The position numbers and the translations under genes were made by a program. From Arthrobacter sp. Leaf234 (GTDB lineage: Bacteria; Actinomycetota; Actinomycetes; Actinomycetales; Micrococcaceae), in NCBI RefSeq assembly GCF_001422665.1, contig NZ_LMLU01000011.1:1-63589 (forward strand): a stretch of 63,589 bases of DNA. Reading direction: 5' to 3'. This document shows positions 15,549-24,053 of this stretch, piece after piece; the stretch's first letter is position 1; each line of letters starts with the position of its first letter. The notes below the pieces were generated by a model. The model was not told the DNA's origin, did no database searches, and saw only the letters and a program-made list of their open reading frames with translations.

Positions 15549-17665
15549 CGCAGACCATCTCCCGGCCGCAGCAGATCCCCGCGACGGTCGACATCCGCGA
15601 CGACGAGCGAGCCACGGTGGACACCGCGGAACTCGGCGAACTGCTCCTCGGCAAGTGGGCGGACGTACGCCGCGTCGCCCGTGAGTTGGCCGGACGCCCC
15701 GAGGTCCACAAGATCGAGGGCCTGACGCACCACGACCACCGGCTGCGCTGCTTCGACCAGCTGCACTACCTGGTGCAGCAGCAGGCCGTGCACCGCGCCT
15801 TCCCGGTCGCGTTCGGCGGCAACGACGACCACGGCGGCAACATCGCCGGCTTCGAGGAGCTCGTCGTCGCCGACCCGTCACTGCAGATCAAGGCCGGCGT
15901 GCAGTGGGGCCTCTTCGGCTCCGCCGTCATGCACCTCGGGACGCAGAACCACCACGAGGCGTGGCTCCCCGGCATCATGGACATGGAGATCCCGGGCTGC
16001 TTCGCGATGACGGAGACCGGACACGGCAGCGACGTGGCGAGCATCGCCACCACCGCGACCTTCGACGCCGCGACGGACGAGTTCGTCATCAACACCCCGT
16101 TCCGGGCCGCCTGGAAGGACTACATCGGTAACGGAGCCATCGACGGACGCGCCGCCGTCGTGTTCGCCCAGCTCATCACCAACGGCGTCAACCACGGCGT
16201 GCACGGCCTCTACGTGGAGCTCCGCACCGAGGACGGCTCCTTCACGCCCGGTGTGGGTGGCGAGGACGACGGCATCAAGGGTGGCCTGAACGGGATCGAC
16301 AACGGGCGGCTGCACTTCACCGACGTGCGGGTGCCGCGCACCAATCTGCTCAACCGCTACGGGGACGTCGCCGAGGACGGTACGTACACCTCCCCCATCG
16401 CCTCGCCCGGTCGCCGGTTCTTCACCATGCTCGGGACGCTGGTGCAGGGCCGTGTCTCGCTGGACGGTGCCGCCGTCGCAGCGAGCAAGCTCGCGCTCAC
16501 CGCGGCCGTCACCTACTCCACCCAGCGACGGCAGTTCAACGCCTCGTCGGACCTCAAGGAAGAGGTGCTCATGGACTACCAGCGGCACCAGCGCCGCCTG
16601 CTCCCCCGCCTCGCGGCGACCTACGCGGCCTCCTTCGCCCACGAGGAGCTCCTCGAGAAGTTCGACGACGTCTTCTCCGGCGCCCACGACACGGACGAGG
16701 ACCGGCAGGACCTCGAGACCCTTGCCGCAGCCCTCAAGCCCCTCTCCACGTGGCTCGCCCTCGACACCCTGCAGGAATGCCGCGAGGCGACCGGCGGTCA
16801 GGGCTTCCTCATCGAGAACCGCTTCGCGTCGCTGCGCGCCGACCTCGACGTGTACGTGACGTTCGAAGGTGACAACACGGTGCTCCTGCAGCTCGTGGCG
16901 AAGCGCCTGCTGACGGACTACGCCAAGGAGTTCAAGGGCGTCGACTTCGGGGTGCTCGCCCGCTACGCCGTGTCCCAGGCCGCGGGCAGGACGCTGCACC
17001 GCTCCGGCCTGCGCCGGGTCGCACAGACTGTGGCCGACTCGGGATCCGGCAAGAAGTCGGCGATCGCGCTGCGTGACGAGGACACCCAGCACGAGCTGCT
17101 CTCGGACCGGGTGCAGACGCGTGTCGCCGAGCTCGCCGGCGCACTGCGCGGAGCCAGGGGCATGTCCCAGGAGAAGTCCGCCGCACTCTTCAACCTGCAC
17201 CAGAACGAGCTCATCGAGGTGGCCCACGCCCACGCCGAACTGCTCCAGTGGGAAGCCTTCACACGGGGCCTGGAGAGGATCGAGGATCCCGGGACGCGGG
17301 AGGTCCTCACCCGCCTCCGTGATCTCTTCGGTCTGTGCCTCATCGAGAAGGACCTGGCCTGGTTCCTGATGAACGGCCGGCTCTCCTCGCAGCGTGCGCG
17401 CACGCTGGACGGGTACATCAACCGGCTCCTGGCCAAGATCCGCCCGCATGCCCTCGACCTCGTCGAGGCGTTCGGCTACGGACCGGAGCACCTCAGGTCG
17501 GAGATCGCGACGGGCGTCGAGGATCTCCGCCAGGAGGAGGCGGCCGAGTACATGCGCCGCCGTCGGGCGGGCGGCGATGCGCCCATCGACGAGAAGACCC
17601 TCCTCGCCCGCGTGGCGAAGGACAAGAAGGCGAAGAAGGCGAAGAAAGCCGCTCGCGCCGGCTGA
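15545..17665 (+). CDS. Acyl-CoA oxidase / acyl-CoA dehydrogenase family protein
   Basis: With 706 residues this flavoprotein matches the long acyl-CoA oxidase (ACOX) type rather than the usual 380-residue dehydrogenases. Residues 75-190 hold the N-terminal helical and middle beta domains (FAVAFGG-like AFPVAFGG, CFAMTETGHGSDVAS). FTMLGTLVQGRVSLDG and EATGGQGFLIENR line the FAD site, and FEGDNTVLLQ carries the catalytic Glu. The last 15 residues are a lysine/alanine tail (DKKAKKAKKAARAG). It introduces the first double bond in fatty acyl-CoA, with O2 as probable acceptor. Coupling to the TetR gene and the divergent thiolase operon supports a beta-oxidation role. Confidence 0.92.
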   Translation: MTQTISRPQQIPATVDIRDDERATVDTAELGELLLGKWADVRRVARELAGRPEVHKIEGLTHHDHRLRCFDQLHYLVQQQAVHRAFPVAFGGNDDHGGNIAGFEELVVADPSLQIKAGVQWGLFGSAVMHLGTQNHHEAWLPGIMDMEIPGCFAMTETGHGSDVASIATTATFDAATDEFVINTPFRAAWKDYIGNGAIDGRAAVVFAQLITNGVNHGVHGLYVELRTEDGSFTPGVGGEDDGIKGGLNGIDNGRLHFTDVRVPRTNLLNRYGDVAEDGTYTSPIASPGRRFFTMLGTLVQGRVSLDGAAVAASKLALTAAVTYSTQRRQFNASSDLKEEVLMDYQRHQRRLLPRLAATYAASFAHEELLEKFDDVFSGAHDTDEDRQDLETLAAALKPLSTWLALDTLQECREATGGQGFLIENRFASLRADLDVYVTFEGDNTVLLQLVAKRLLTDYAKEFKGVDFGVLARYAVSQAAGRTLHRSGLRRVAQTVADSGSGKKSAIALRDEDTQHELLSDRVQTRVAELAGALRGARGMSQEKSAALFNLHQNELIEVAHAHAELLQWEAFTRGLERIEDPGTREVLTRLRDLFGLCLIEKDLAWFLMNGRLSSQRARTLDGYINRLLAKIRPHALDLVEAFGYGPEHLRSEIATGVEDLRQEEAAEYMRRRRAGGDAPIDEKTLLARVAKDKKAKKAKKAARAG

Positions 17666-17773
17666 TCGGCGCAGGCGCCGGGCCGGGCTGATCGGGCCCC
17701 CGAGGGTCGGGCGACGGGGTGGTGCAGGTCGGCCCCGCCGCGGGAACCGGCTGCGCACGGGCTTCATCGCCTC

Positions 17774-17788
17774 CCGGGCTCGGCCCGG
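17774..17788. terminator. Short hairpin between convergent genes
   Basis: CCGGGC-TCG-GCCCGG lies in the 178-base gap between the acyl-CoA oxidase and the end of glgA. There is no T-tract, so a terminator role is only suggested by position. Confidence 0.35.
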
Positions 17789-17843
17789 CGTCGAAGGATC
17801 CGCACCGGTGACCACGCAGGCGGCGATCACCGGGTCGCGACGG

Positions 17844-19046
17844 CTAGAGGACGCTCCGGTACACCCCGAGGGTCGTCTCGGCGATGGATCCCCAGTCGAA
17901 GTGGCGTTCAGCACGTTCACGTCCCGCTACGCCCATCGCCCGGGCCCGTGCGGGATCACCGACCAGGGCGTTCAGCGCGGCGGCGAAGTCCGCGACGAAA
18001 CGCTCGGCGTCAAGGGGGGTCCCCGTGCCGTCCTGCACCTGCTCCAGCGGCACCAGGGTGCCGGTCACGCCGTCGTCGACGACCTCCGGGATGCCCCCCG
18101 TGGCCGAGGCGACGACGGCTGCGCCGCACGCCATGGCCTCGAGGTTGACGATCCCGAGCGGCTCGTAGATGGACGGGCAGGCGAAGACGGTGGCGTGGCT
18201 GAGGATCTGGACGACCTCGCGCCGCGGCAGCATCATCTCGATGAGGATCACGGAGTCCTCCCGGCCCCGCTGCTCGCGGAGGGTCCGGATGAGCACCTCG
18301 GTCTCCGCGGCGAGCTCCGGGGTGTCCGCGGCGCCGAGGCAGAGCACCAGCTGGACCTCGGCGGGCAGGTGCACCGCTGCGCGCAGCAGATACGGGACGC
18401 CCTTCTGCCGGGTGTTGCGTCCGACGAAGACGACACTGGGCCGGCCCGGATCGATCCCATGGGCCCGGAGGGCGTCGTCGTCCTCGTCCCGCGTCCAGGT
18501 GGCGACGTCGATGCCGTTGTGCACCACGTGCACCTTCGCCGGGTCGACGTCCGGGTAGCTGCGGAGGATGTCGGCGCGCATGCCGGCCGAGACGGCGATC
18601 ACTGCTGCCGCGGCCTCGTAGGACGTCTTCTCGGCCCACGAGGAGAGCGCGTAGCCACCCCCGAGCTGCTCGGCCTTCCAGGGGCGCAGCGGCTCCAGGC
18701 TGTGGGCGCTCAGCACGTGCGGGATGCCGTGCAGCAGCGAGGCGAGGTGTCCGGCCATGTTCGCGTACCAGGTGTGGGAGTGGACGAGGTCCGCCCCACC
18801 GATGCCGTCGAGCATCTGCAGGTCGGTGCCCAGCGTCTGCACCGCCGCGTTGGCCTGCGCGAGGCCCTCCGGCACCCCGTAGGAGAACACGGCCGCGCCG
18901 TGGTAATCCCCGGGACGCGGCTTACCGAACGCGTGCACCCGCAGGTCGACCTGCGGCGCGAGCACCCTACTGAGCTCGGCGACGTGCACCCCCGCGCCAC
19001 CATAGGTCTCGGGCGGGAACTCCTTGGTCACAATGTCTATTCGCAC
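17844..19046 (-). CDS. glgA: Glycogen synthase (actinobacterial GT4 type)
   Basis: The 400-residue protein has the GT-B fold of GT4 glycosyltransferases: VTKEFPPETYGGAGVHV at the N-terminus, VHSHTWYANM, VFVGRNTRQKGV, and the nucleotide-sugar motif SIYEPLGIVNLEAMACG followed by GGIPEVV. In actinobacteria this GlgA/GlgM-type enzyme transfers glucose from ADP-glucose to the growing glucan or to maltose-1-phosphate. The GTG at 19046 has no ribosome-binding site but TACGTT stands six bases upstream, suggesting a leaderless mRNA. It diverges from glgC, which makes its substrate. Confidence 0.93.
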   Translation of the reverse strand: MRIDIVTKEFPPETYGGAGVHVAELSRVLAPQVDLRVHAFGKPRPGDYHGAAVFSYGVPEGLAQANAAVQTLGTDLQMLDGIGGADLVHSHTWYANMAGHLASLLHGIPHVLSAHSLEPLRPWKAEQLGGGYALSSWAEKTSYEAAAAVIAVSAGMRADILRSYPDVDPAKVHVVHNGIDVATWTRDEDDDALRAHGIDPGRPSVVFVGRNTRQKGVPYLLRAAVHLPAEVQLVLCLGAADTPELAAETEVLIRTLREQRGREDSVILIEMMLPRREVVQILSHATVFACPSIYEPLGIVNLEAMACGAAVVASATGGIPEVVDDGVTGTLVPLEQVQDGTGTPLDAERFVADFAAALNALVGDPARARAMGVAGRERAERHFDWGSIAETTLGVYRSVL

Positions 19047-19052
19047 CGAACC

Positions 19053-19058
19053 AACGTA
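19053..19058 (-). promoter_or_regulatory. -10 element for a leaderless glgA transcript
   Basis: On the minus strand TACGTT lies six bases before the GTG start of glgA, with no Shine-Dalgarno sequence between. A matching -35 is not clear. Confidence 0.4.
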
Positions 19059-19178
19059 GTGCAGTGCGGCGGAGTCCTCTAGTGTGAAGTGACCGGAGGG
19101 GTTCCGGAACGCGGACCTACGCTTGATGGACCACCGGTCGTGGACGCAGAACACTCGAGGAAGAGCGGGGGGTCACCA

Positions 19179-20423
19179 GTGGCACCGAAGAAAGTACTTG
19201 CCGTGGTCTTGGCAGGTGGAGAAGGCAAGCGGCTCATGCCGCTCACCGCGGACAGGGCCAAGCCGGCCGTCCCGTTCGCGGGGAGCTACAGGCTCATCGA
19301 CTTCGCCCTCTCCAATCTCGTCAATTCCGGCTACCTGCAGATCGTGGTGCTGACGCAGTACAAGTCGCACAGCCTCGACCGCCACATCTCCGAGACCTGG
19401 CGCATGTCCACCCAACTGCAGAACTACATCGCGTCCGTCCCGGCGCAGCAGCGACGCGGCAAGAGCTGGTTCCTCGGCAGCGCCAACGCCATCTACCAGT
19501 CGCTGAACCTGATCCACGACGCGCAGCCCGACATCGTCGTCGTCATCGGCGCGGACCACGTCTACCGCATGGACTTCGAGCAGATGGTCGACGCCCATGT
19601 GAGGAGCGGGGCCTCCGTGAGCGTCGCGGCGGTCCGGCAGCCGATGAACCTCGTGGACCAGTTCGGCGTGATCGAGACCGCTCAGGACGATCCGGGCAGG
19701 ATCGCGGCCTTCGTCGAGAAGCCTGATTCCACCCCCGGCCTGCCCGACGACCCGAACAGCTTCCTGGCCTCGATGGGCAACTACGTCTTCACGACGGACG
19801 CGCTCGTGAAGGCCCTCGAGGACGACGCCGCACGGCTGGACACGAAGCACGACATGGGCGGGGACATCATCCCCTACTTCGTCGAGCGCAACGACGCTGC
19901 GGTGTACGACTTCACGCAGAACGACATCCCGGGCGCCACCGACCGGGACCGCCAGTACTGGCGCGACGTCGGCACCATGGACTCCTACTACGACGCCAAC
20001 ATGGACCTGATCTCGCCGCTGCCCCTGTTCAACCTGTACAACCTGCAGTGGCCCATCTACACGCGGCAGAGCGTCTCCCCACCCGCGAAGTTCGTGCGCA
20101 GCTCCTCGGGCCAGTCCGGCGAGGCGCACGACTCCATCGTCTCCGCCGGTGTGGTGGTGTCCGGGGGCGCCGTCCAGAGCTCCATCCTCGCGACCGACGT
20201 CTTCATCGCGGAATCGGCCGAGGTCACCGGGAGCGTGCTCCTCGACAAGGTCAACGTCGGAGCAGGCGCCGTGGTGCGCCGGGCAATCATCGACAAGAAC
20301 GTCCGCATCCCTGCCGGAGCGACGATCGGCGTGGATCCCGAGCTGGACCGGCGCCGGGGGTTCTCCGTCACGGAGTCGGGGCTGACGATCGTCAGCAAGG
20401 GACAGGCCGTGGAACCGGCCTGA
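19179..20423 (+). CDS. glgC: Glucose-1-phosphate adenylyltransferase
   Basis: This 414-residue ADP-glucose pyrophosphorylase makes ADP-glucose, the committed step of glycogen synthesis. The N-terminal catalytic domain shows [46 protein letters not shown] and FVEKP. The C-terminal part has the left-handed beta-helix repeats ([15 protein letters not shown], then [13 protein letters not shown]). GTG 19179, after a G-rich GGGGGG stretch, is preferred; a start at 19089 would add 30 residues of non-conserved sequence. It is divergent from glgA and ends at a strong hairpin. Confidence 0.95.
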   Translation: MAPKKVLAVVLAGGEGKRLMPLTADRAKPAVPFAGSYRLIDFALSNLVNSGYLQIVVLTQYKSHSLDRHISETWRMSTQLQNYIASVPAQQRRGKSWFLGSANAIYQSLNLIHDAQPDIVVVIGADHVYRMDFEQMVDAHVRSGASVSVAAVRQPMNLVDQFGVIETAQDDPGRIAAFVEKPDSTPGLPDDPNSFLASMGNYVFTTDALVKALEDDAARLDTKHDMGGDIIPYFVERNDAAVYDFTQNDIPGATDRDRQYWRDVGTMDSYYDANMDLISPLPLFNLYNLQWPIYTRQSVSPPAKFVRSSSGQSGEAHDSIVSAGVVVSGGAVQSSILATDVFIAESAEVTGSVLLDKVNVGAGAVVRRAIIDKNVRIPAGATIGVDPELDRRRGFSVTESGLTIVSKGQAVEPA

Positions 20424-20461
20424 TCGGGCCGCCGACGCGCTGATCCCAGGCGCCGACACGA

Positions 20462-20491
20462 GGAGAGCCCCGGCCCTAGCCGGGGCTCTCC
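20462..20491. terminator. Bidirectional terminator between glgC and the transglutaminase gene
   Basis: A perfect 13-bp stem, GGAGAGCCCCGGC / GCCGGGGCTCTCC, encloses CCTA in the gap between two convergent genes. The T-tract is weak. Confidence 0.8.
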
Positions 20492-20541
20492 CTGTGTCGG
20501 GATCCGAAATGTCAGGGTCCGACGGCCGGTAGGACGGCCGG

Positions 20542-21393
20542 CTACGCGACGCGCGTGATGGCCACCGTGACGTTCAGGGTTGATCCGCCGCCGCCGGACA
20601 GGATGCCCTTCAGCGGCGATACGTCCCGGTAGTCACGCCCGCGGGCCACGGAGACGTGGAAATCGCTGACGGGCCCGCTGTTCGTCGGATCCCAGCCGCG
20701 CCATTCGCCGTCGTACCACTCGACCCAGGCGTGGGACTGTCCGGCGACCGTCTCACCGACGGCCGCCGAGCGGCGCGGATGCAGATAGCCGGAGATGTAC
20801 CGGGCGGGGATGCCGAGGCTGCGGAGCGCTCCGATCGCGACATGGGCGAGGTCCTGACACACACCCTTCCGCTCGGCCCACGCGTCCTGCGCGTTGGTCT
20901 GGACGCCCGTGGCCCCCTGCACGTAGTCGATCTCGGACCGCAGCCGGTCGAACACCGCGCGCGCGGCCTCGTGCGGGTCGAGGCCGCGCGCGGTCTCCGC
21001 CACGAGCTCCCGCAGCTCGTCCCCGGGCTCGCTGAGCGCCGTCTGGCCGAGCCAGTCGGCGAAGTCGTTGGTGAGGGCCGGTGAAGCAAGGTCCTCCCAG
21101 GAGAGGATGTCGCCCTCGGCCGGGACGCGCTCCGTCCGACTGACCTCGACGGTGGAGACCGCAGTGACCTCGAGATGCTCGTGCGGCACGTGCACGTCGA
21201 AGGACGTCACCCTGGTGCCCCAGTAGTCGCGGTAGGTGGCGACGGCGGCACTGGACGGGGTGACCTTCAGCGTCGACTCGAGCACCACCTGCTGGGGATC
21301 GGTCAGCGGCGTCATGCGCGCCTCGTTGTAGGACAGGGACACCCGGCGGAGGTAGTCGTAGCCGGTGCGGTGTTCGATCAGCAGGCGTGTCAT
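20542..21393 (-). CDS. Transglutaminase-like protein
   Basis: The 283-residue protein has an N-terminal beta-rich domain (RLLIEHRTGYDYLRRVSLSY) and a transglutaminase-like cysteine protease core. Cys 179 (RKGVCQDLAH), His 221 (GQSHAWVEWY) and Asp 235 (WDPTNSG) form the triad. Such bacterial proteins probably cleave or form peptide or isopeptide bonds; the substrate is unknown. Its ATG overlaps the TGA of the alpha-E gene (ATGA), so the two are coupled. It is the last gene of the triad ATP-grasp, alpha-E, transglutaminase, which recurs across bacteria as one unit. There is no signal peptide, so it acts in the cytoplasm. Confidence 0.92.
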   Translation of the reverse strand: MTRLLIEHRTGYDYLRRVSLSYNEARMTPLTDPQQVVLESTLKVTPSSAAVATYRDYWGTRVTSFDVHVPHEHLEVTAVSTVEVSRTERVPAEGDILSWEDLASPALTNDFADWLGQTALSEPGDELRELVAETARGLDPHEAARAVFDRLRSEIDYVQGATGVQTNAQDAWAERKGVCQDLAHVAIGALRSLGIPARYISGYLHPRRSAAVGETVAGQSHAWVEWYDGEWRGWDPTNSGPVSDFHVSVARGRDYRDVSPLKGILSGGGGSTLNVTVAITRVA

Positions 21394-22316
21394 GAGACCT
21401 CTCCGACCCAGGACAGCTCGTCGGCCTGGGAAAAGTACGTACGGGACACGGCGTCGGACGCCTTGGCGCAGGCCTTCTGCACGCGGTCCATGTGCTCGGG
21501 CAGCTCCGCCATGAGGTCCCGCGTCTGGTGGAACTCGAGGAAGGTCCTCGCCTGACCGACGATCCGGCTGGCGTCGTTGATGAAGCCGACACGCTGATAG
21601 GCCGGATTGAGCTGGGTCAGGCACTTCTCCGCGTCACTCAGCGCGTACACGATCGATCGCGGGAAGAGCCGGTCCAGCAGGAGGAACTCCGCTGCCTGCT
21701 GGTCGCCGAAGGCCGCCCGCCGGGTCCGCAGGAAGGACTCGTAGGCGCCGGCGCACCGCAGCATGTTGACCCAGGACAGTCCGGCAGCGTGGACGTCGTG
21801 GGTCGAGAGCATGCGCGCGGTCATGTCCGCCCGCTCGAGACTGCGCCCGAGCACGAGGAACTGCCAGCTCTCGTCGTGGCTCATGGTCGTGTCGGACAGG
21901 CCGCGCACCATGGCGGTGCGCTCCACCACCCAGTGGCAGAAACGGTAGGTCCCGACGACGTCCTTGCGGTGCTGGGTGAGGCCGTACCAGGCGGTGTTCA
22001 GGCTCTCCCAGACGCTGCTGGAGACGGTCTCGCGGGCCCGCCTGGCATTCTCGCGTGCGGCACCGAGCGCGCCGGCGATCGACGTCGCGCTCGTGCGGTC
22101 GTACGCGAGTGCCTGGAGGAGGTCCGAGAGCTCCAGGTCCTGCTTCTCCGGGCGGCTGCCCATGACGCCGAGCAGCTGGCGCGACGTCTCCCACTGCTGC
22201 GGGAGCGGCATCTGGTTGAGCCGTTCGAGGTGCACGTCGAGGATGCGCGCGGTGCCGTCGGCCCGCTCCACGTAGCGGCCGATCCAGAAGAGCGATTCAG
22301 CGATGCGGCTGAGCAT
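21390..22316 (-). CDS. Alpha-E domain protein
   Basis: This 308-residue all-helical protein belongs to the alpha-E family (DUF403). The N-terminus LSRIAESLFWIGRYVERAD is diagnostic. Further conserved segments are SWEDLNTAW-like VWESLNTAWYGL and LVLGRSLERADMTARML. The fold has repeated helices with conserved Arg/Glu pairs and no known catalytic residues, so it may be a scaffold or a substrate-binding partner of the ATP-grasp enzyme. It overlaps the transglutaminase gene by four bases and follows the ATP-grasp gene by 51 bases. Confidence 0.9.
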   Translation of the reverse strand: MLSRIAESLFWIGRYVERADGTARILDVHLERLNQMPLPQQWETSRQLLGVMGSRPEKQDLELSDLLQALAYDRTSATSIAGALGAARENARRARETVSSSVWESLNTAWYGLTQHRKDVVGTYRFCHWVVERTAMVRGLSDTTMSHDESWQFLVLGRSLERADMTARMLSTHDVHAAGLSWVNMLRCAGAYESFLRTRRAAFGDQQAAEFLLLDRLFPRSIVYALSDAEKCLTQLNPAYQRVGFINDASRIVGQARTFLEFHQTRDLMAELPEHMDRVQKACAKASDAVSRTYFSQADELSWVGEVS

Positions 22317-22367
22317 GGGTCCTGCCTTTCCGAAGGGGTGCTGGGACGTCTGGCGCTGGAGGACGCG

Positions 22368-23936
22368 TCATTGCTGCTGCTGTTCCGACTGCTTGTCCTG
22401 CCAGTTGGTCTCGATCGGCCACACGCTGGTCCGTTCCCGCACGCTGACGGAGGGCCGCTCGGCGGGGACGCTGCCGTCCGCGGGGCGCCGCACCTCGCCG
22501 TCGACCACCCACGTGTCCTTCGAGCCGCCGCCCTGGCTCGAGTTGACGATCAGCGAGCCCTCCTTCATGGCGACGCGCGTGAGCCCGCCCGGCAGCACCC
22601 ACACGTCCTCGCCGTCGTTGACCGCGAACGGGCGCAGGTCCACGTGGCGCGGGCTGAACTGGCCGCCGGACATCGTGGGCACGGTCGAGAGCTGCAGGAC
22701 CGGCTGGGCGATCCAGCCGCGCGGGTCCTCGAGCACCTTCGCGCGCAGCGCGTCGAGTTCGGCCCGGGTCGCGTCCGGCCCGATCACGAGGCCCTTGCCG
22801 CCGGAGCCGTCGACGGGCTTGACGACGAGTTCGTCGAGGCGGTCCAGCACCTCCTCGCGCGCGGGGGCGTCCTCGAGGCGGTAGGTGTCCACGTTGGCGA
22901 TGATCGGGTCCTCACCCAGGTAGTAGCGGATGAGGTCCGGCACGTAGGTGTAGACGAGCTTGTCGTCCGCGACACCGTTCCCCACCGCATTGGCGATGGT
23001 GACCATCCCGGCACGTGCGGCGTTCACGATGCCGGGGCAGCCGAGCACGGAGTCCGCACGGAACTGCAGGGGGTCGAGGAACTCGTCGTCGATCCGCTTG
23101 TAGATGACGTCGACACGCTGCTCCCCCGCCGTCGTCCGCATGTACACACGGTTCCCGCGGCAGATGAGGTCGCGGCCCTCGACGAGTTCGACACCCATCA
23201 GCCCCGCCAGGAGCGTGTGCTCGAAGTAGGCGGAGTTGAACACTCCAGGGGTGAGGACGACGACGGTGGGGTCGTCCACGCCCGGAGGCGCCGTCTTCCG
23301 GAGGGCTGCGAGGAGACGCCGCGGGTACTCCTCCACGGGGCGGATGTGCTGCTGGCCGAACGCCTCCGGCAGGCCCTTGGCCATGGCCCGGCGATTCTCC
23401 AGCACGTAGCTGACGCCGCTCGGGACCCGGACGTTGTCCTCGAGCACCCGGAAGGTGCCCTGCTGGTCGCGGACGACGTCGATGCCCGAGATGTGCACGC
23501 GCACGCCGCCCGCCGGGCTGAACCCGGCGACCTCCCGGTGGAAATGGGCGCTCGAGGTGATCAGCCGGCGGGGGATGACACCGTCGGCCACGACCGCCAT
23601 CTTGTCGTAGACGTCGCCCAGGAACGCCTCGAGGGCGCGTACCCGCTGGGCGACACCGCGCTCGAGGACGTCCCAGTCGTCCCCGGCGATCACGCGCGGC
23701 ACGATGTCCAGGGGGAAGGGCCGCTCCTCCCCGGCGAAATCGAAGGTGACGCCGCGGTCGAGGAAGGTTCGCGCCATGGAGTCCGCGCGGGCCGTCACAT
23801 CGGCGAGGTTCAGGGCATCCAGGGCTGCCGCCACCTGGCCGTACTCGGTACGCGGTGACTGCCCGACATTGAACATCTCGTCGAACGCGGGCGTCTTGCG
23901 GGCGGCGGCTGCATAGTCAGCGAAGAGCTCGGACAT
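22368..23936 (-). CDS. Circularly permuted ATP-grasp protein
   Basis: The 522-residue protein belongs to the circularly permuted ATP-grasp family (CP_ATPgrasp). Visible signatures are FRVLEDNVRVPSGVSYVLEN, VVLTPGVFNSAYFEHTLLA, YKRIDDEFLDP, the nucleotide-binding VVKPVDGSGGKGLVIGP and a C-terminal SSQGGGSKDTWV. ATP-grasp enzymes activate a carboxylate as acyl-phosphate and join it to an amine, so a peptide-like or isopeptide product is likely but unproven. It is the first gene of the triad. Its start is 117 bases from the divergent pepN start; the C-terminus ends in a run of Gln. Confidence 0.92.
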   Translation of the reverse strand: MSELFADYAAAARKTPAFDEMFNVGQSPRTEYGQVAAALDALNLADVTARADSMARTFLDRGVTFDFAGEERPFPLDIVPRVIAGDDWDVLERGVAQRVRALEAFLGDVYDKMAVVADGVIPRRLITSSAHFHREVAGFSPAGGVRVHISGIDVVRDQQGTFRVLEDNVRVPSGVSYVLENRRAMAKGLPEAFGQQHIRPVEEYPRRLLAALRKTAPPGVDDPTVVVLTPGVFNSAYFEHTLLAGLMGVELVEGRDLICRGNRVYMRTTAGEQRVDVIYKRIDDEFLDPLQFRADSVLGCPGIVNAARAGMVTIANAVGNGVADDKLVYTYVPDLIRYYLGEDPIIANVDTYRLEDAPAREEVLDRLDELVVKPVDGSGGKGLVIGPDATRAELDALRAKVLEDPRGWIAQPVLQLSTVPTMSGGQFSPRHVDLRPFAVNDGEDVWVLPGGLTRVAMKEGSLIVNSSQGGGSKDTWVVDGEVRRPADGSVPAERPSVSVRERTSVWPIETNWQDKQSEQQQQ

Positions 23937-24053
23937 GGGTCAACAGTGCCATGGATGACCCCGCCGGACACAGCCGTACACACCGCCCCCGTCACCGTTA
24001 ACCTCCCGGAAACAGCCGCTGGGCCCCCTCCGGGCGCGTGGTTGAATGGCCGG

